Positions 38,821 through 46,502 of a DNA stretch of 64,000 nucleotides are shown piece by piece. The first letter of the stretch is position 1. The number at the start of each line of letters is the position of its first letter. Position numbers and translations under genes: made by a program. The stretch is from the NCBI GenBank assembly GCA_013376985.1, contig JACABB010000001.1:334155-398154 (forward strand), given 5' to 3'. The notes beneath the pieces are model-generated. The model made no database searches, was not told the origin of the DNA, and saw nothing but the letters and a program-made list of their open reading frames with translations. This DNA comes from Bacteroidales bacterium (GTDB lineage Bacteria > Bacteroidota > Bacteroidia > Bacteroidales > Tenuifilaceae).

Positions 38821-41511
38821 ATGACTGCAAACAAAGATTTTTCAGGAAGCTCCGCTGATGTATATAATTATTATGGAACAAAGCCAGGCGAAGATATCCA
38901 AACAAGAGAGGCGAAAAAAGAGCCAACACCACGAGCCCAAAAAGAACGACAGATGTATTTTGATTCAAAATCATCGGCATCTGTTGAATTTCCATACTGG
39001 TATACTCGTCGATGGAAGCAATTAGAGGGAGAGGTTGCGATAATCAGAAGGGCTGAAGCCCTAAAGTCAGGATTCGAACATTTAACACCTGCAATTTTAC
39101 CGGGAGAATTATTGGCAATGAGGAAGGCAAATTATCTAAGAGGTTCATATCCCATGCCATGGCTTTCTGAAGGGTTTTTTCTTGCAAAAGAGGATGAATT
39201 ATACAAAGAGGCACAGAAATCAGGAAAAGTAAGCGCCGATGAGGTTACCACCATGGGACAAGGTGGTGGGAATGTAACCAAGAGCGTTGGAAACGTAATT
39301 TCCATTGCCGGCAAATTTGGCTTACGAAAAGAGGAGATGCCTATTTTAATAAATACAGCAAAAGAATGGTTTAACAAATCGGTTGATGATGTAGGGCATA
39401 AATACGAACAGCTTGTTCCTGGCTATAATACAAAGGAAGAGATAATGAGGGCTGTTATTTGTATGTTCGATTCCGGCTACACTTTGCCGCAGGGTAGGGA
39501 GGTAATGAATTACTATTATCCGCTGCAATTTGGAATTGAAGGAATCAAAAATATTTGTAAAGAAAAGCAGGATCAATCAGCGGGCTATCCCGACATGGAT
39601 AGGTTGTATTTTTACAAGGCCGTTTTTACAATGCTGGAAGGTCTTCAAACATGGATATTGAATTATGCCAAGGAGGCTCGTTTTATGGCTTCGCTTGAAA
39701 ACAGTAAGGATCAAAAGGAAGAATATCTTGATATAGTTGAACGATTAGAATGGCTATCAAAAAACAAACCGAGAACATTTCATGATGCCTTACAACTTGT
39801 ATGGATATTTCATGTTGCTGTTCTGAACGAGGATGCTATTTCAGGATTATCTCCCGGTCGATTGGGTCAAGTTCTTTACCCTTTCTGGAAGCAGGATATG
39901 GAGAATGGTCATCTCACCAAAGAGCGCACCATTGAACTTCTTGAGTGCATGCGCATGAAATTCACCGAACTAGATTGTTTTGCCTCCATGGGCGTAGTAG
40001 GTGGTGTTTTAAGCGGAAATACATTTAACAACCTATGCATTGGTGGTTTAGATAAGGATGGCTATAGTGCTGCAAATGAATTGGAAATGCTTATTATTGA
40101 ATCAGCAATGTCCTGCGATACACCCCAACCAACACTTAGCCTTCTTTTCGATGAAAAATTGCCCGAGGAATTTTTACTTAAGGGAATTGAGTGTACTAAG
40201 ATTGGTACGGGATACCCTGCCTGGATAAGTAATAGGGTTGCAATGGATTTTCTTCTTAACAATTTTAAGAAGGAGGGAATGCAACTCGAAGAGGCTAGAG
40301 CTTGGGCTATTGGCGGTTGCCTCGAAACTTCGCCCGGAAGTTGGATGCCGCTTGAATTGAACGGTGAAATATATTTTATACCGGGAGGTTCTGCTCCAGC
40401 CACGAGCGTTGGTGTACATTTCATTTCACTCCCCAAAATATTGGAAGCTGTTTTATTCGATGGGCTCGACAAAAGAACAGGAAGACGCGTTTACCCAGCA
40501 CATGGTTCTAAATTAGAATCGTATGAAGAAATATGGACTATTTTCAAAAAATACTTTAGCCTTACCGTTGAGGTGTTAACCCTAACAAACAATATACAGC
40601 ATGATATATGGGGAAAGGTTTCGCCATCTATTATTAACAGCATGCTAAAGCCGGATTGCTTGGAGGTTGGGAAAGATATTAGCCATAAAGGTTGTAGATA
40701 TAATAGAACATTTAATGTTGAAATATGTGGTGGAGTCAACCTTGTAAACTCATTATCATCCATTAAGAAGAATGTATTTGATGAAAATAAAATATCATTA
40801 CAAGAACTTAAGGCTGCAATAGAATCCAATTTTGGTTACCTATCTGCATTAGAAACAGGTTCATATAGTTTGATAGAACAGGTTAAAAAAAAGAACTATA
40901 TGGATTGGCTTAAAATTCACAAGTTATGCCTTGATGCTCCTAAGTATGGGAATGACGATAAGTATGTAGACAATATCTTTAAGGAATGGCAAATCTGGTT
41001 TAGTAAAATGTGCGAAAATTATCTTTCAATCTATAATGAACCCTTGTATTCATGCCAGATTTCGGTATCCACACATGCACCAATGGGGGCAGTTACATTA
41101 GCCACTCCCGATGGAAGATTATGCGGAACAACTTTTGCCGACGGATCTGTTTCGGCCTATCCGGGAACTGATAAGAATGGTCCATACGCTCTATTTAATT
41201 CAGCCACCTGCTATAATCATGCATTATCGCAAAATTCACAGCTGAATATGAAAATTCATCCTTCCGTTGTTAGAGGTCGAGAAGGCTCAAGGAAGTTTTT
41301 GGAAATGATTAAAGCATATCTTCGGAGTGGCGCTTTCCATGCCCAGTTTAACATTGTTGATTCGCGGATGTTAAAAGACGCTCAGAAAAACCCCGATAAA
41401 TACAGAGGATTAATGGTGCGCGTTGCTGGATTTACCCAATATTGGGTCGAGCTTGGAAAACAAATTCAAGATGAAGTAATTGCCAGAACAGAGTATGAAC
41501 AAATTGGTTAA
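38821..41511 (+). CDS. hpdB: 4-Hydroxyphenylacetate decarboxylase, large glycyl-radical subunit
   Basis: Glycyl radical enzyme that decarboxylates 4-hydroxyphenylacetate (from tyrosine) to p-cresol under anaerobic conditions. 896 residues from ATG 38821. The thiyl cysteine is C500 in GGCLETSPGSW, with E502; H533 lies in GVHFIS; E634 in NVEICGG; the glycyl radical residue is G870 in VRVAGFTQYW. I recall C503, E505, H536, E637 and G873 for the Clostridium scatologenes enzyme; every position is offset by exactly three, so all spacing is kept. This separates it from pyruvate formate-lyase and glycerol/diol dehydratases. An in-frame TTG at 38746 adds a hydrophobic leader and overlaps a palindrome; rejected. 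The small subunit and activase follow, which phenylacetate and indoleacetate decarboxylases lack or arrange differently. Confidence 0.94.
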   Translation: MTANKDFSGSSADVYNYYGTKPGEDIQTREAKKEPTPRAQKERQMYFDSKSSASVEFPYWYTRRWKQLEGEVAIIRRAEALKSGFEHLTPAILPGELLAMRKANYLRGSYPMPWLSEGFFLAKEDELYKEAQKSGKVSADEVTTMGQGGGNVTKSVGNVISIAGKFGLRKEEMPILINTAKEWFNKSVDDVGHKYEQLVPGYNTKEEIMRAVICMFDSGYTLPQGREVMNYYYPLQFGIEGIKNICKEKQDQSAGYPDMDRLYFYKAVFTMLEGLQTWILNYAKEARFMASLENSKDQKEEYLDIVERLEWLSKNKPRTFHDALQLVWIFHVAVLNEDAISGLSPGRLGQVLYPFWKQDMENGHLTKERTIELLECMRMKFTELDCFASMGVVGGVLSGNTFNNLCIGGLDKDGYSAANELEMLIIESAMSCDTPQPTLSLLFDEKLPEEFLLKGIECTKIGTGYPAWISNRVAMDFLLNNFKKEGMQLEEARAWAIGGCLETSPGSWMPLELNGEIYFIPGGSAPATSVGVHFISLPKILEAVLFDGLDKRTGRRVYPAHGSKLESYEEIWTIFKKYFSLTVEVLTLTNNIQHDIWGKVSPSIINSMLKPDCLEVGKDISHKGCRYNRTFNVEICGGVNLVNSLSSIKKNVFDENKISLQELKAAIESNFGYLSALETGSYSLIEQVKKKNYMDWLKIHKLCLDAPKYGNDDKYVDNIFKEWQIWFSKMCENYLSIYNEPLYSCQISVSTHAPMGAVTLATPDGRLCGTTFADGSVSAYPGTDKNGPYALFNSATCYNHALSQNSQLNMKIHPSVVRGREGSRKFLEMIKAYLRSGAFHAQFNIVDSRMLKDAQKNPDKYRGLMVRVAGFTQYWVELGKQIQDEVIARTEYEQIG

Positions 41512-41522
41512 AAACTAAGAAA

Positions 41523-41756
41523 ATGAACCACTACGATTGTAAGTATTACCTTAACATAGATGTTTTTAAGGGCATTTGTAAAAGAGATAAAGGAAATATA
41601 AATGCCGATGATGCTGCATGTGAGAACTTTGAAAAAGCACAAAAATGTAAGCATTGCTCTAACTTTTCCTTAACGGCAAACGATTTAGGGGTATGTATGA
41701 GCAAATACGATGCATATCCCGAAATGAATGCAGTTACCTGTAATGATTTTAAATAA
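41523..41756 (+). CDS. hpdC: 4-Hydroxyphenylacetate decarboxylase, small iron-sulfur subunit
   Basis: 77-residue partner that binds two [4Fe-4S] clusters and is needed for oligomerisation and radical control of HpdB. Candidate ligands match the clostridial pattern of one His and seven Cys: H3, C6, C19, C33 for one cluster, and C42, C45, C58, C73 for the other. Segments FKGICKRDKG, DDAACENFE, CKHCSNF and NAVTCNDF resemble the clostridial HpdC. It starts 11 bases after hpdB and overlaps hpdA. Presence of this subunit is the best diagnostic for true 4-HPA decarboxylase. Confidence 0.93.
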   Translation: MNHYDCKYYLNIDVFKGICKRDKGNINADDAACENFEKAQKCKHCSNFSLTANDLGVCMSKYDAYPEMNAVTCNDFK

Positions 41757-42687
41757 AAATCATTCCGATACCAAAGGATATATTTTTGACATTCAGGGAT
41801 TATCAGTACATGATGGCCCTGGGTGTAGAACGTTGATCTTTTTAAATGGATGTACTCTCAATTGCTTCTGGTGTTCTAACCCCGAAGGAATTAGCAGGAA
41901 ACCATTGCCATTACATTATTCTTCATACTGTATCACCTGTGGTAAATGCATCGGTAATTGTTCGCAAAATGCGATTAGTATCGAAAATGAAAAACTTCAA
42001 ATTTTAAGGCAACTTTGCGCCGAATGCGAAAAACGAAGTTGTATTGACGAGTGCTATACCAACGCATTAAGATTAAGCGGGTATGAAATTACCGTTACAA
42101 AACTATTTGAAATTATTAGTCGCGATAGGCAATACTGGGGAAGCAAAGGCGGGATAACCCTTACCGGCGGAGAGCCGTTATTGCAGATAGATTTTTCAAA
42201 AGAAATTTTGGCAAAATGCCACGAAGCCTATATTCACACTGCAATAGAAACATGTGGTAACGTCCCATGGAAAAACTTTCAGGATGTTATTTCTTATATC
42301 GATTGGATTTTCTTCGATTTAAAACACCTTACCAGCGAAGAACATAAGAACGCCACGAAGGCAAGTAACACTTTGATTTTGGAGAATGCAAAAAGACTTT
42401 CAGAAGAATTTTCTGGAAGATTGGTGTTTCGGCTCCCACTTATTCCCAATTTTAACGATTCAAACGAAAACATCGATAACACTATCACTTTTATTAGGAA
42501 AATAGGACAAAAGGAAATCAACATTTTGCCCTTGCATCATTTAGGACGTGAAAAGTACCAGATGCTCGGTAGTGTTTATTATGGAGGCAATTTCCCTTTG
42601 CCAACAAGCGAAAATTTAAGGAGTATTGAAAAAAAGTTTAAAGAGTCTGGCATTGATTGCTATTTAGGTGGAGAAACGCCTTTTTAA
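41743..42687 (+). CDS. hpdA: 4-Hydroxyphenylacetate decarboxylase activating enzyme (radical SAM)
   Basis: Generates the glycyl radical on HpdB using S-adenosylmethionine. 314 residues from ATG 41743 (an ATG at 41728 would add five; both overlap hpdC). The radical SAM cysteines are C37, C41, C44 in NGCTLNCFWCSNPEG. A ferredoxin-like insert carries eight more cysteines (C63, C66, C69, C73 and C92, C95, C100, C104), enough for two extra [4Fe-4S] clusters as in other glycyl radical activases. The TLTGGEPLLQ segment is the SAM GGE motif. No SPASM domain, so it is not a RiPP maturase despite its neighbours. Confidence 0.93.
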   Translation: MILNKNHSDTKGYIFDIQGLSVHDGPGCRTLIFLNGCTLNCFWCSNPEGISRKPLPLHYSSYCITCGKCIGNCSQNAISIENEKLQILRQLCAECEKRSCIDECYTNALRLSGYEITVTKLFEIISRDRQYWGSKGGITLTGGEPLLQIDFSKEILAKCHEAYIHTAIETCGNVPWKNFQDVISYIDWIFFDLKHLTSEEHKNATKASNTLILENAKRLSEEFSGRLVFRLPLIPNFNDSNENIDNTITFIRKIGQKEINILPLHHLGREKYQMLGSVYYGGNFPLPTSENLRSIEKKFKESGIDCYLGGETPF

Positions 42688-42859
42688 TGTTTTTTAAAGA
42701 ATGCGTTTACCTTATCATCCAGCCCATCTTTCATTATATCCGCAAACCCACCAATAAAAAAGCATGAATTTGAAACCGATTTATGCTATATCCTATAAAA
42801 TTATAACCCTGTAGCAAGGCTATAATTTAAATGATTATATTTGATTAAGGATAATTCTT

Positions 42860-42952
42860 ATGAGATCTAATGCAAACTTTATTATGGTTAGGGTTGATCG
42901 GGTTAAAAAAATAAATGAGTTAACGAATTTACTAAAACAGATACCGTTATGA
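42860..42952 (+). CDS. Possible 30-residue leader ORF coupled to the peptide precursor
   Basis: A short frame, MRSNANFIMVRVDRVKKINE then LTNLLKQIPL, preceded by TTAAGGATAATTCTT and by a TATATTTG -7 box at 42836-42843 (no TTG at -33). Its stop overlaps the next ATG as ATGA, which would couple translation. I recognise no family. It may instead be untranslated leader. Confidence is low because of its size. Confidence 0.3.
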   Translation: MRSNANFIMVRVDRVKKINELTNLLKQIPL

Positions 42953-43215
42953 AACCAATTATTCTAGATTATGCAATAGAGAGAAAAGGAGAAGTTAATA
43001 TTGTATATGATTATGATTTTTCAGAATCGTTAAACATAATTACCATTGGTGATGAAAAGAAGGCGTTTATTGATTCTAATACAAACGATTTTTCGCTTTT
43101 AACCCAAACAAAAGTTAGTCGCGAAAGTGATGATAATTGTAATTTATTATTAGAGTTGAAAACAAAAACACTTACACAGCAAGAAAGAGATGACGAAGGT
43201 TTTAGTAATTTCTAA
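42949..43215 (+). CDS. Putative graspetide precursor peptide with two core repeats
   Basis: 88-residue acidic peptide. The C-terminal half carries two copies of the same pattern 20 residues apart: T52-Q-T54-x4-E59-x-D61-D62 and T72-K-T74-x4-E79-x-D81-D82. Closely spaced Thr donors followed by Glu/Asp acceptors are the layout of omega-ester (graspetide) cores such as plesiocin and microviridin relatives. The N-terminal half (about 1-48) would be the leader. It overlaps the ATP-grasp gene by 26 bases in another frame. I do not recognise the exact family. The precursor role is inferred from the motif repeat, the composition and the adjacent ligase. Confidence 0.7.
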   Translation: MKPIILDYAIERKGEVNIVYDYDFSESLNIITIGDEKKAFIDSNTNDFSLLTQTKVSRESDDNCNLLLELKTKTLTQQERDDEGFSNF

Positions 43216-44158
43216 TAAATCTGATTTAACCTCCGACTTTGTCATAAAAAGGATAAAAGAAAGAAAAATTGATTTTTATCGTTTTAATACCGAGGAGTTG
43301 ACAAAAACCTGTTCTGTATCGCTTGATTTTTCTACAGATTTATTTTCTATAACAGATTTAATTACAAAGCGAAAATTTGATTTAAAAGAATTTAATGCCG
43401 TGTATTTTAGAAGACCAGAGATACCATCGATCAATTCTTCCGATTTAAACAAAGGAGAAACTATATTTTTAAAAAATGAAATTACATATACATTAGAAGG
43501 TATTTATAAAATCCTTAGAAATGCATATTGGGTAAGTCCTATTTACGCAATTAGAGAAGCCGAGAATAAGATATATCAACTTGAACTAGCAAAATCAATA
43601 GGGTTTAAGATACCTAATAGTATCATTACAAATTCATTTGAGGATTTTAAGTGTTTTTACGAGAAAGAAAAAGGTGCTTGTATTATAAAACCAATTAAAT
43701 CAGGACTTATTGAAAATGAGAGTAAATCAAAAGTGGTGTTCACAAGCATTTTAGAGAATGAACCCACTTCTAAAAAACAATTGGAAATTTCACCTAACTT
43801 TTTACAAACACATATTCATAAAAAAGGGGACATTAGAGTAACAATGGTAGGAAAAAACGCTTTTGCAACGTTGATTCATTCTCAAGAAAATCCACAAACA
43901 CAGATAGATTGGCGAAGAGGTGAAAATATCCTTAAATACACCAAAATCGAGTTGCCCACTAAAGAACTAAATAGTTGTATTAAACTTCTTTCAATATTGA
44001 ATCTGCGATTTGGTGCTATAGATTTCATATTGGACGAAGATGATAACTTTATTTTTCTGGAAATAAATCCGAACGGTCAATGGGCTTGGATTGAAAAACA
44101 AACGGGATATGAAATATCAGATGAAATTGTAAACCTATTAGAATATGAAAATTTTTAA
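43190..44158 (+). CDS. ATP-grasp peptide maturase (RimK/MvdD-like graspetide ligase)
   Basis: 322 residues. Features of the graspetide ligase branch of ATP-grasp enzymes: FRRPEIP at 73-79, ATP-binding KPIKSG at 167-172, KGDIRVTMVG at 212-221, RFGAIDFIL at 273-281, and the magnesium-binding EINPNGQWAWIE at 291-302. These enzymes phosphorylate a side-chain carboxylate and join it to Thr/Ser (ester) or Lys (amide) in a precursor. The start overlaps the precursor gene and its end overlaps the membrane protein gene by 14 bases, so the three are very likely one transcript. No radical SAM/SPASM partner is adjacent, unlike grasp-with-spasm systems. Confidence 0.85.
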   Translation: MTKVLVISNKSDLTSDFVIKRIKERKIDFYRFNTEELTKTCSVSLDFSTDLFSITDLITKRKFDLKEFNAVYFRRPEIPSINSSDLNKGETIFLKNEITYTLEGIYKILRNAYWVSPIYAIREAENKIYQLELAKSIGFKIPNSIITNSFEDFKCFYEKEKGACIIKPIKSGLIENESKSKVVFTSILENEPTSKKQLEISPNFLQTHIHKKGDIRVTMVGKNAFATLIHSQENPQTQIDWRRGENILKYTKIELPTKELNSCIKLLSILNLRFGAIDFILDEDDNFIFLEINPNGQWAWIEKQTGYEISDEIVNLLEYENF

Positions 44159-44879
44159 TAACATTCGTGAATTTTTTTGGCCACTACTAGAAAAGTCACA
44201 GATTCCAGAACCCAAACAAATCAGTCCAGAAGAAATTACAGTTTCTAGTACACACATTGAAAAAACGCTGGAATATGCCATAAACTGTTATGAGGCTGAG
44301 AATGAAAGAAAAAAAACAGTTGAAGGAAAATCCTCATTATTTATTGGTACGATAAGTGTTATCACTTCTGTAATTATTGGGGCTACATCAGTTCTTGTTA
44401 AAATTAATGATTATAATATTACTATTTCATTTATAGTTCTTCTTCTCTTTGTTCTGACCGTTTACATGACAAGAACCGTTTGGTTTTCTATTAAAGCGTT
44501 AGAGAGAAAAAGTTATCACACACTTTCAATAAATGATTTCTTAATAAGTGATTCGGACGAGACTTATTACAGAAAAATCATTTCTGAAATAACAAATAAA
44601 GTAAGAAAGAATTCTATCGTAATTAATGGCAAAGTAGATAACATGACAATGGCTCAAGAATACTTTAAAAGAGCTATAGTTATAGTTGCGCTTTATTCAT
44701 TTGTCATATTGTTACTATTCTTGTCTAAATCAGGAATTGATTTTTCACGACATTTTCAAAAGTGTATTGCTTTATTAAACAGAATAGAATTAAACGGGTG
44801 GAATACAATCATTCTTTATGTATTGGCAATTACATCTTTTTTATTGAGTATTAAAGCATTAATGCGAAAAAACAAGTAA
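44145..44879 (+). CDS. Four-helix membrane protein of the ATP-grasp cassette
   Basis: 244 residues with predicted helices at about 64-85, 93-115, 177-195 and 219-238. A charged helix (about 36-60, EYAINCYEAENERKKTVEGK) precedes TM1, and a cytosolic loop of about 60 residues joins TM2 and TM3. The layout of a charged helix followed by two TM pairs recalls 4TM effector modules (SLATT, S-4TM, Pycsar-type) from bacterial conflict systems, but the similarity is by eye and unproven. It has no ABC or peptidase domain, so it is not a standard peptide exporter. It overlaps the ligase gene by 14 bases. Possible roles: export, immunity, or membrane target/effector. Confidence 0.7.
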   Translation: MKIFNNIREFFWPLLEKSQIPEPKQISPEEITVSSTHIEKTLEYAINCYEAENERKKTVEGKSSLFIGTISVITSVIIGATSVLVKINDYNITISFIVLLLFVLTVYMTRTVWFSIKALERKSYHTLSINDFLISDSDETYYRKIISEITNKVRKNSIVINGKVDNMTMAQEYFKRAIVIVALYSFVILLLFLSKSGIDFSRHFQKCIALLNRIELNGWNTIILYVLAITSFLLSIKALMRKNK

Positions 44880-44977
44880 GTATGTTTACCAGCCCTAATC
44901 TAAATTCCTGCAAATTCTTTTAAAAAATATTCAACACTCGACTTTAACAAAATCAATAATTCCGAACCCTTTACCTC

Positions 44978-45919
44978 ATGATACCCAATCAAATAATTGA
45001 ATGGCTACTGGATAGCGATGTTTCGATTCAGTATCAGGTATACCGTGATTTGCTGAATATTGATAGACCAGATCTGAAAGAAAGAATATCGAAGGAGGGT
45101 TGGGGTGCAAAATTTTTATCGTACCAGAATAGTAACGGGCATTGGGGGCAGGGATTTTATCAACCAAAATGGATATCGACACATTACACCATACTGGATT
45201 TGAAGAATCTATCAATTTCAAATCAGTGTAAGGAGATACAGGCTACAATCAATAAAATTATCTGCGAAAATAAAGACCCTGATGGTGGGGTAAATCCAAC
45301 AAAGTCAGTATCTAATAGCGATATCTGTATATGCGGCATGTTTTTAAATTATGCTGCTTACTTTGGGGCAAAGGAGGATGATTTAAAGTCGGTAGTTGAT
45401 TTTATTCTTTCACAGCAACTTCCCGATGGTGGATTTAATTGTCAGTTGAACAGAAAAGGCGCAACGCATAGTTCTGTGCATTCAACTTTATCGGTAGTTG
45501 AGGGGATTTTGGAATACTTGCTGAATGGTTACAAATATCGTTTGAATGAGTTAAAGAAAGTGGAGGAGGAGTCGAGGGAATTTCTTCTTGAACATAAGTT
45601 GTATAAATCCCATCAGACGGGCGAGATAATTGATAGCAAAATGGTAATGCTATCGTACCCATCGAGGTGGAGATATGATATTTTACGGGCGTTAGACTAT
45701 TTTCAGTTTGCGGGTGTTGGTTATGATAGTAGAATGTCTGATGCATTGGGGGTTTTAATAAAAAAACAAAGGGCAGATATGACTTGGCCTTTGCAATGCA
45801 AGCACAGCGGGCAAACCCACTTTGACATGGAAACCATTGGGCAACCCAGTCGGTGGAACACATTAAGGGCATTGAGGGTATTGAAACATTTCGGAATGAT
45901 TGAGAGGATTAAAAAATAG
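44978..45919 (+). CDS. Prenyltransferase/squalene-cyclase-like alpha-toroid protein
   Basis: 313 residues built from helical repeats with turns of the QW or DGGF type: NGHWGQGFYQPKW (about 53-65), KDPDGGVNPTKS (about 98-109), LPDGGFNCQLNR (about 148-159) and MTWPLQCKHSG near the C-terminus. These fit a terpenoid cyclase/prenyltransferase alpha-alpha toroid, but there is no DxDD or DCTAE-type catalytic aspartate motif, so I do not predict cyclase activity. 98 bases separate it from the ATP-grasp cassette; it is probably an independent gene. Confidence 0.6.
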   Translation: MIPNQIIEWLLDSDVSIQYQVYRDLLNIDRPDLKERISKEGWGAKFLSYQNSNGHWGQGFYQPKWISTHYTILDLKNLSISNQCKEIQATINKIICENKDPDGGVNPTKSVSNSDICICGMFLNYAAYFGAKEDDLKSVVDFILSQQLPDGGFNCQLNRKGATHSSVHSTLSVVEGILEYLLNGYKYRLNELKKVEEESREFLLEHKLYKSHQTGEIIDSKMVMLSYPSRWRYDILRALDYFQFAGVGYDSRMSDALGVLIKKQRADMTWPLQCKHSGQTHFDMETIGQPSRWNTLRALRVLKHFGMIERIKK

Positions 45920-45940
45920 TAGTTGCTGCAATGATATAAC

Positions 45941-46022
45941 GTCCCGAAGGGACAAATTAATTCAGCCCAAAGGCAACGCCTTGGGTATATAAGGAATAAT
46001 TTGTATTTCGCCCAGAAAGGGC
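45941..46022. repeat. Left REP-like hairpin cluster
   Basis: Three small palindromes in 82 bases immediately after the toroid gene. The central one has the imperfect stem CCCAAAGGC/GCCTTGGG around AAC. They are likely DNA hairpins recognised by the adjacent Y1 transposase. Confidence 0.75.
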
Positions 46023-46043
46023 AACTTAAAAATCCCCCTAAAT

Positions 46044-46499
46044 ATGGCACAATCGTTATCAAAATTGTATGTACACATTATTTTTCACATCAAAAACCCA
46101 TTGTCTCCTATTCTCAATCAGGACAAAAAGGAATTATACGCCTATATGGGTTCAATAATCAAAGACAATGGTTCTATTCCAATACTAATAAATGGCACGA
46201 GTGATCACGTACATGTATTGTGTGTGATGTCTAAAAATATTGCGCTCGCTAAACTAACAGAGGAAATTAAGCGACATTCCAGCCGTTGGATTAAAACACG
46301 AGGGATACATTACAGATTATTCGCATGGCAAGGAGGGTATGCTGGATTTTCTGTGAGTCAGTCGTTACACGATAGAACGAAACAGTATATAGAAAATCAG
46401 GAGGAACACCACAAGAAAAGGACATTTAAGGAGGAGTTGATTGCATTTTTAGTGGAGTATGGCGTTGAGTATAATGAGGAATATTTGTGGACTGATTAA
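46044..46499 (+). CDS. REP-associated Y1 (HUH) transposase, RAYT
   Basis: 151 residues, a single-domain relative of IS200/IS605 TnpA. The HUH metal motif is H55-V-H57 in SDHVHVLCVM, and the catalytic tyrosine is Y115 in TKQYIENQEEHHKKRTF. The WQGGYAGFSVSQS segment precedes it as is usual. The C-terminal tail FLVEYGVEYNEEYLW is typical of Bacteroidota members. All catalytic residues are kept, so it may be active. Confidence 0.92.
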   Translation: MAQSLSKLYVHIIFHIKNPLSPILNQDKKELYAYMGSIIKDNGSIPILINGTSDHVHVLCVMSKNIALAKLTEEIKRHSSRWIKTRGIHYRLFAWQGGYAGFSVSQSLHDRTKQYIENQEEHHKKRTFKEELIAFLVEYGVEYNEEYLWTD

Positions 46500-46502
46500 T
46501 TT

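Noticed and set aside
38821-41511. Reading the glycyl radical enzyme as pyruvate formate-lyase, choline lyase or glycerol dehydratase
   Set aside because: Active-site block GGCLETSPG, the H533/E634 pair and the adjacent HpdC subunit fit 4-hydroxyphenylacetate decarboxylase.
41743-42687. HpdA as the radical SAM partner of the ATP-grasp gene (grasp-with-spasm)
   Set aside because: It has the ferredoxin insert of glycyl radical activases and no SPASM domain, and belongs with hpdB-hpdC.
46001-46204. Alternative open frame overlapping the RAYT start
   Set aside because: It is a shadow frame; the HUH and Tyr motifs are in the frame starting at 46044.
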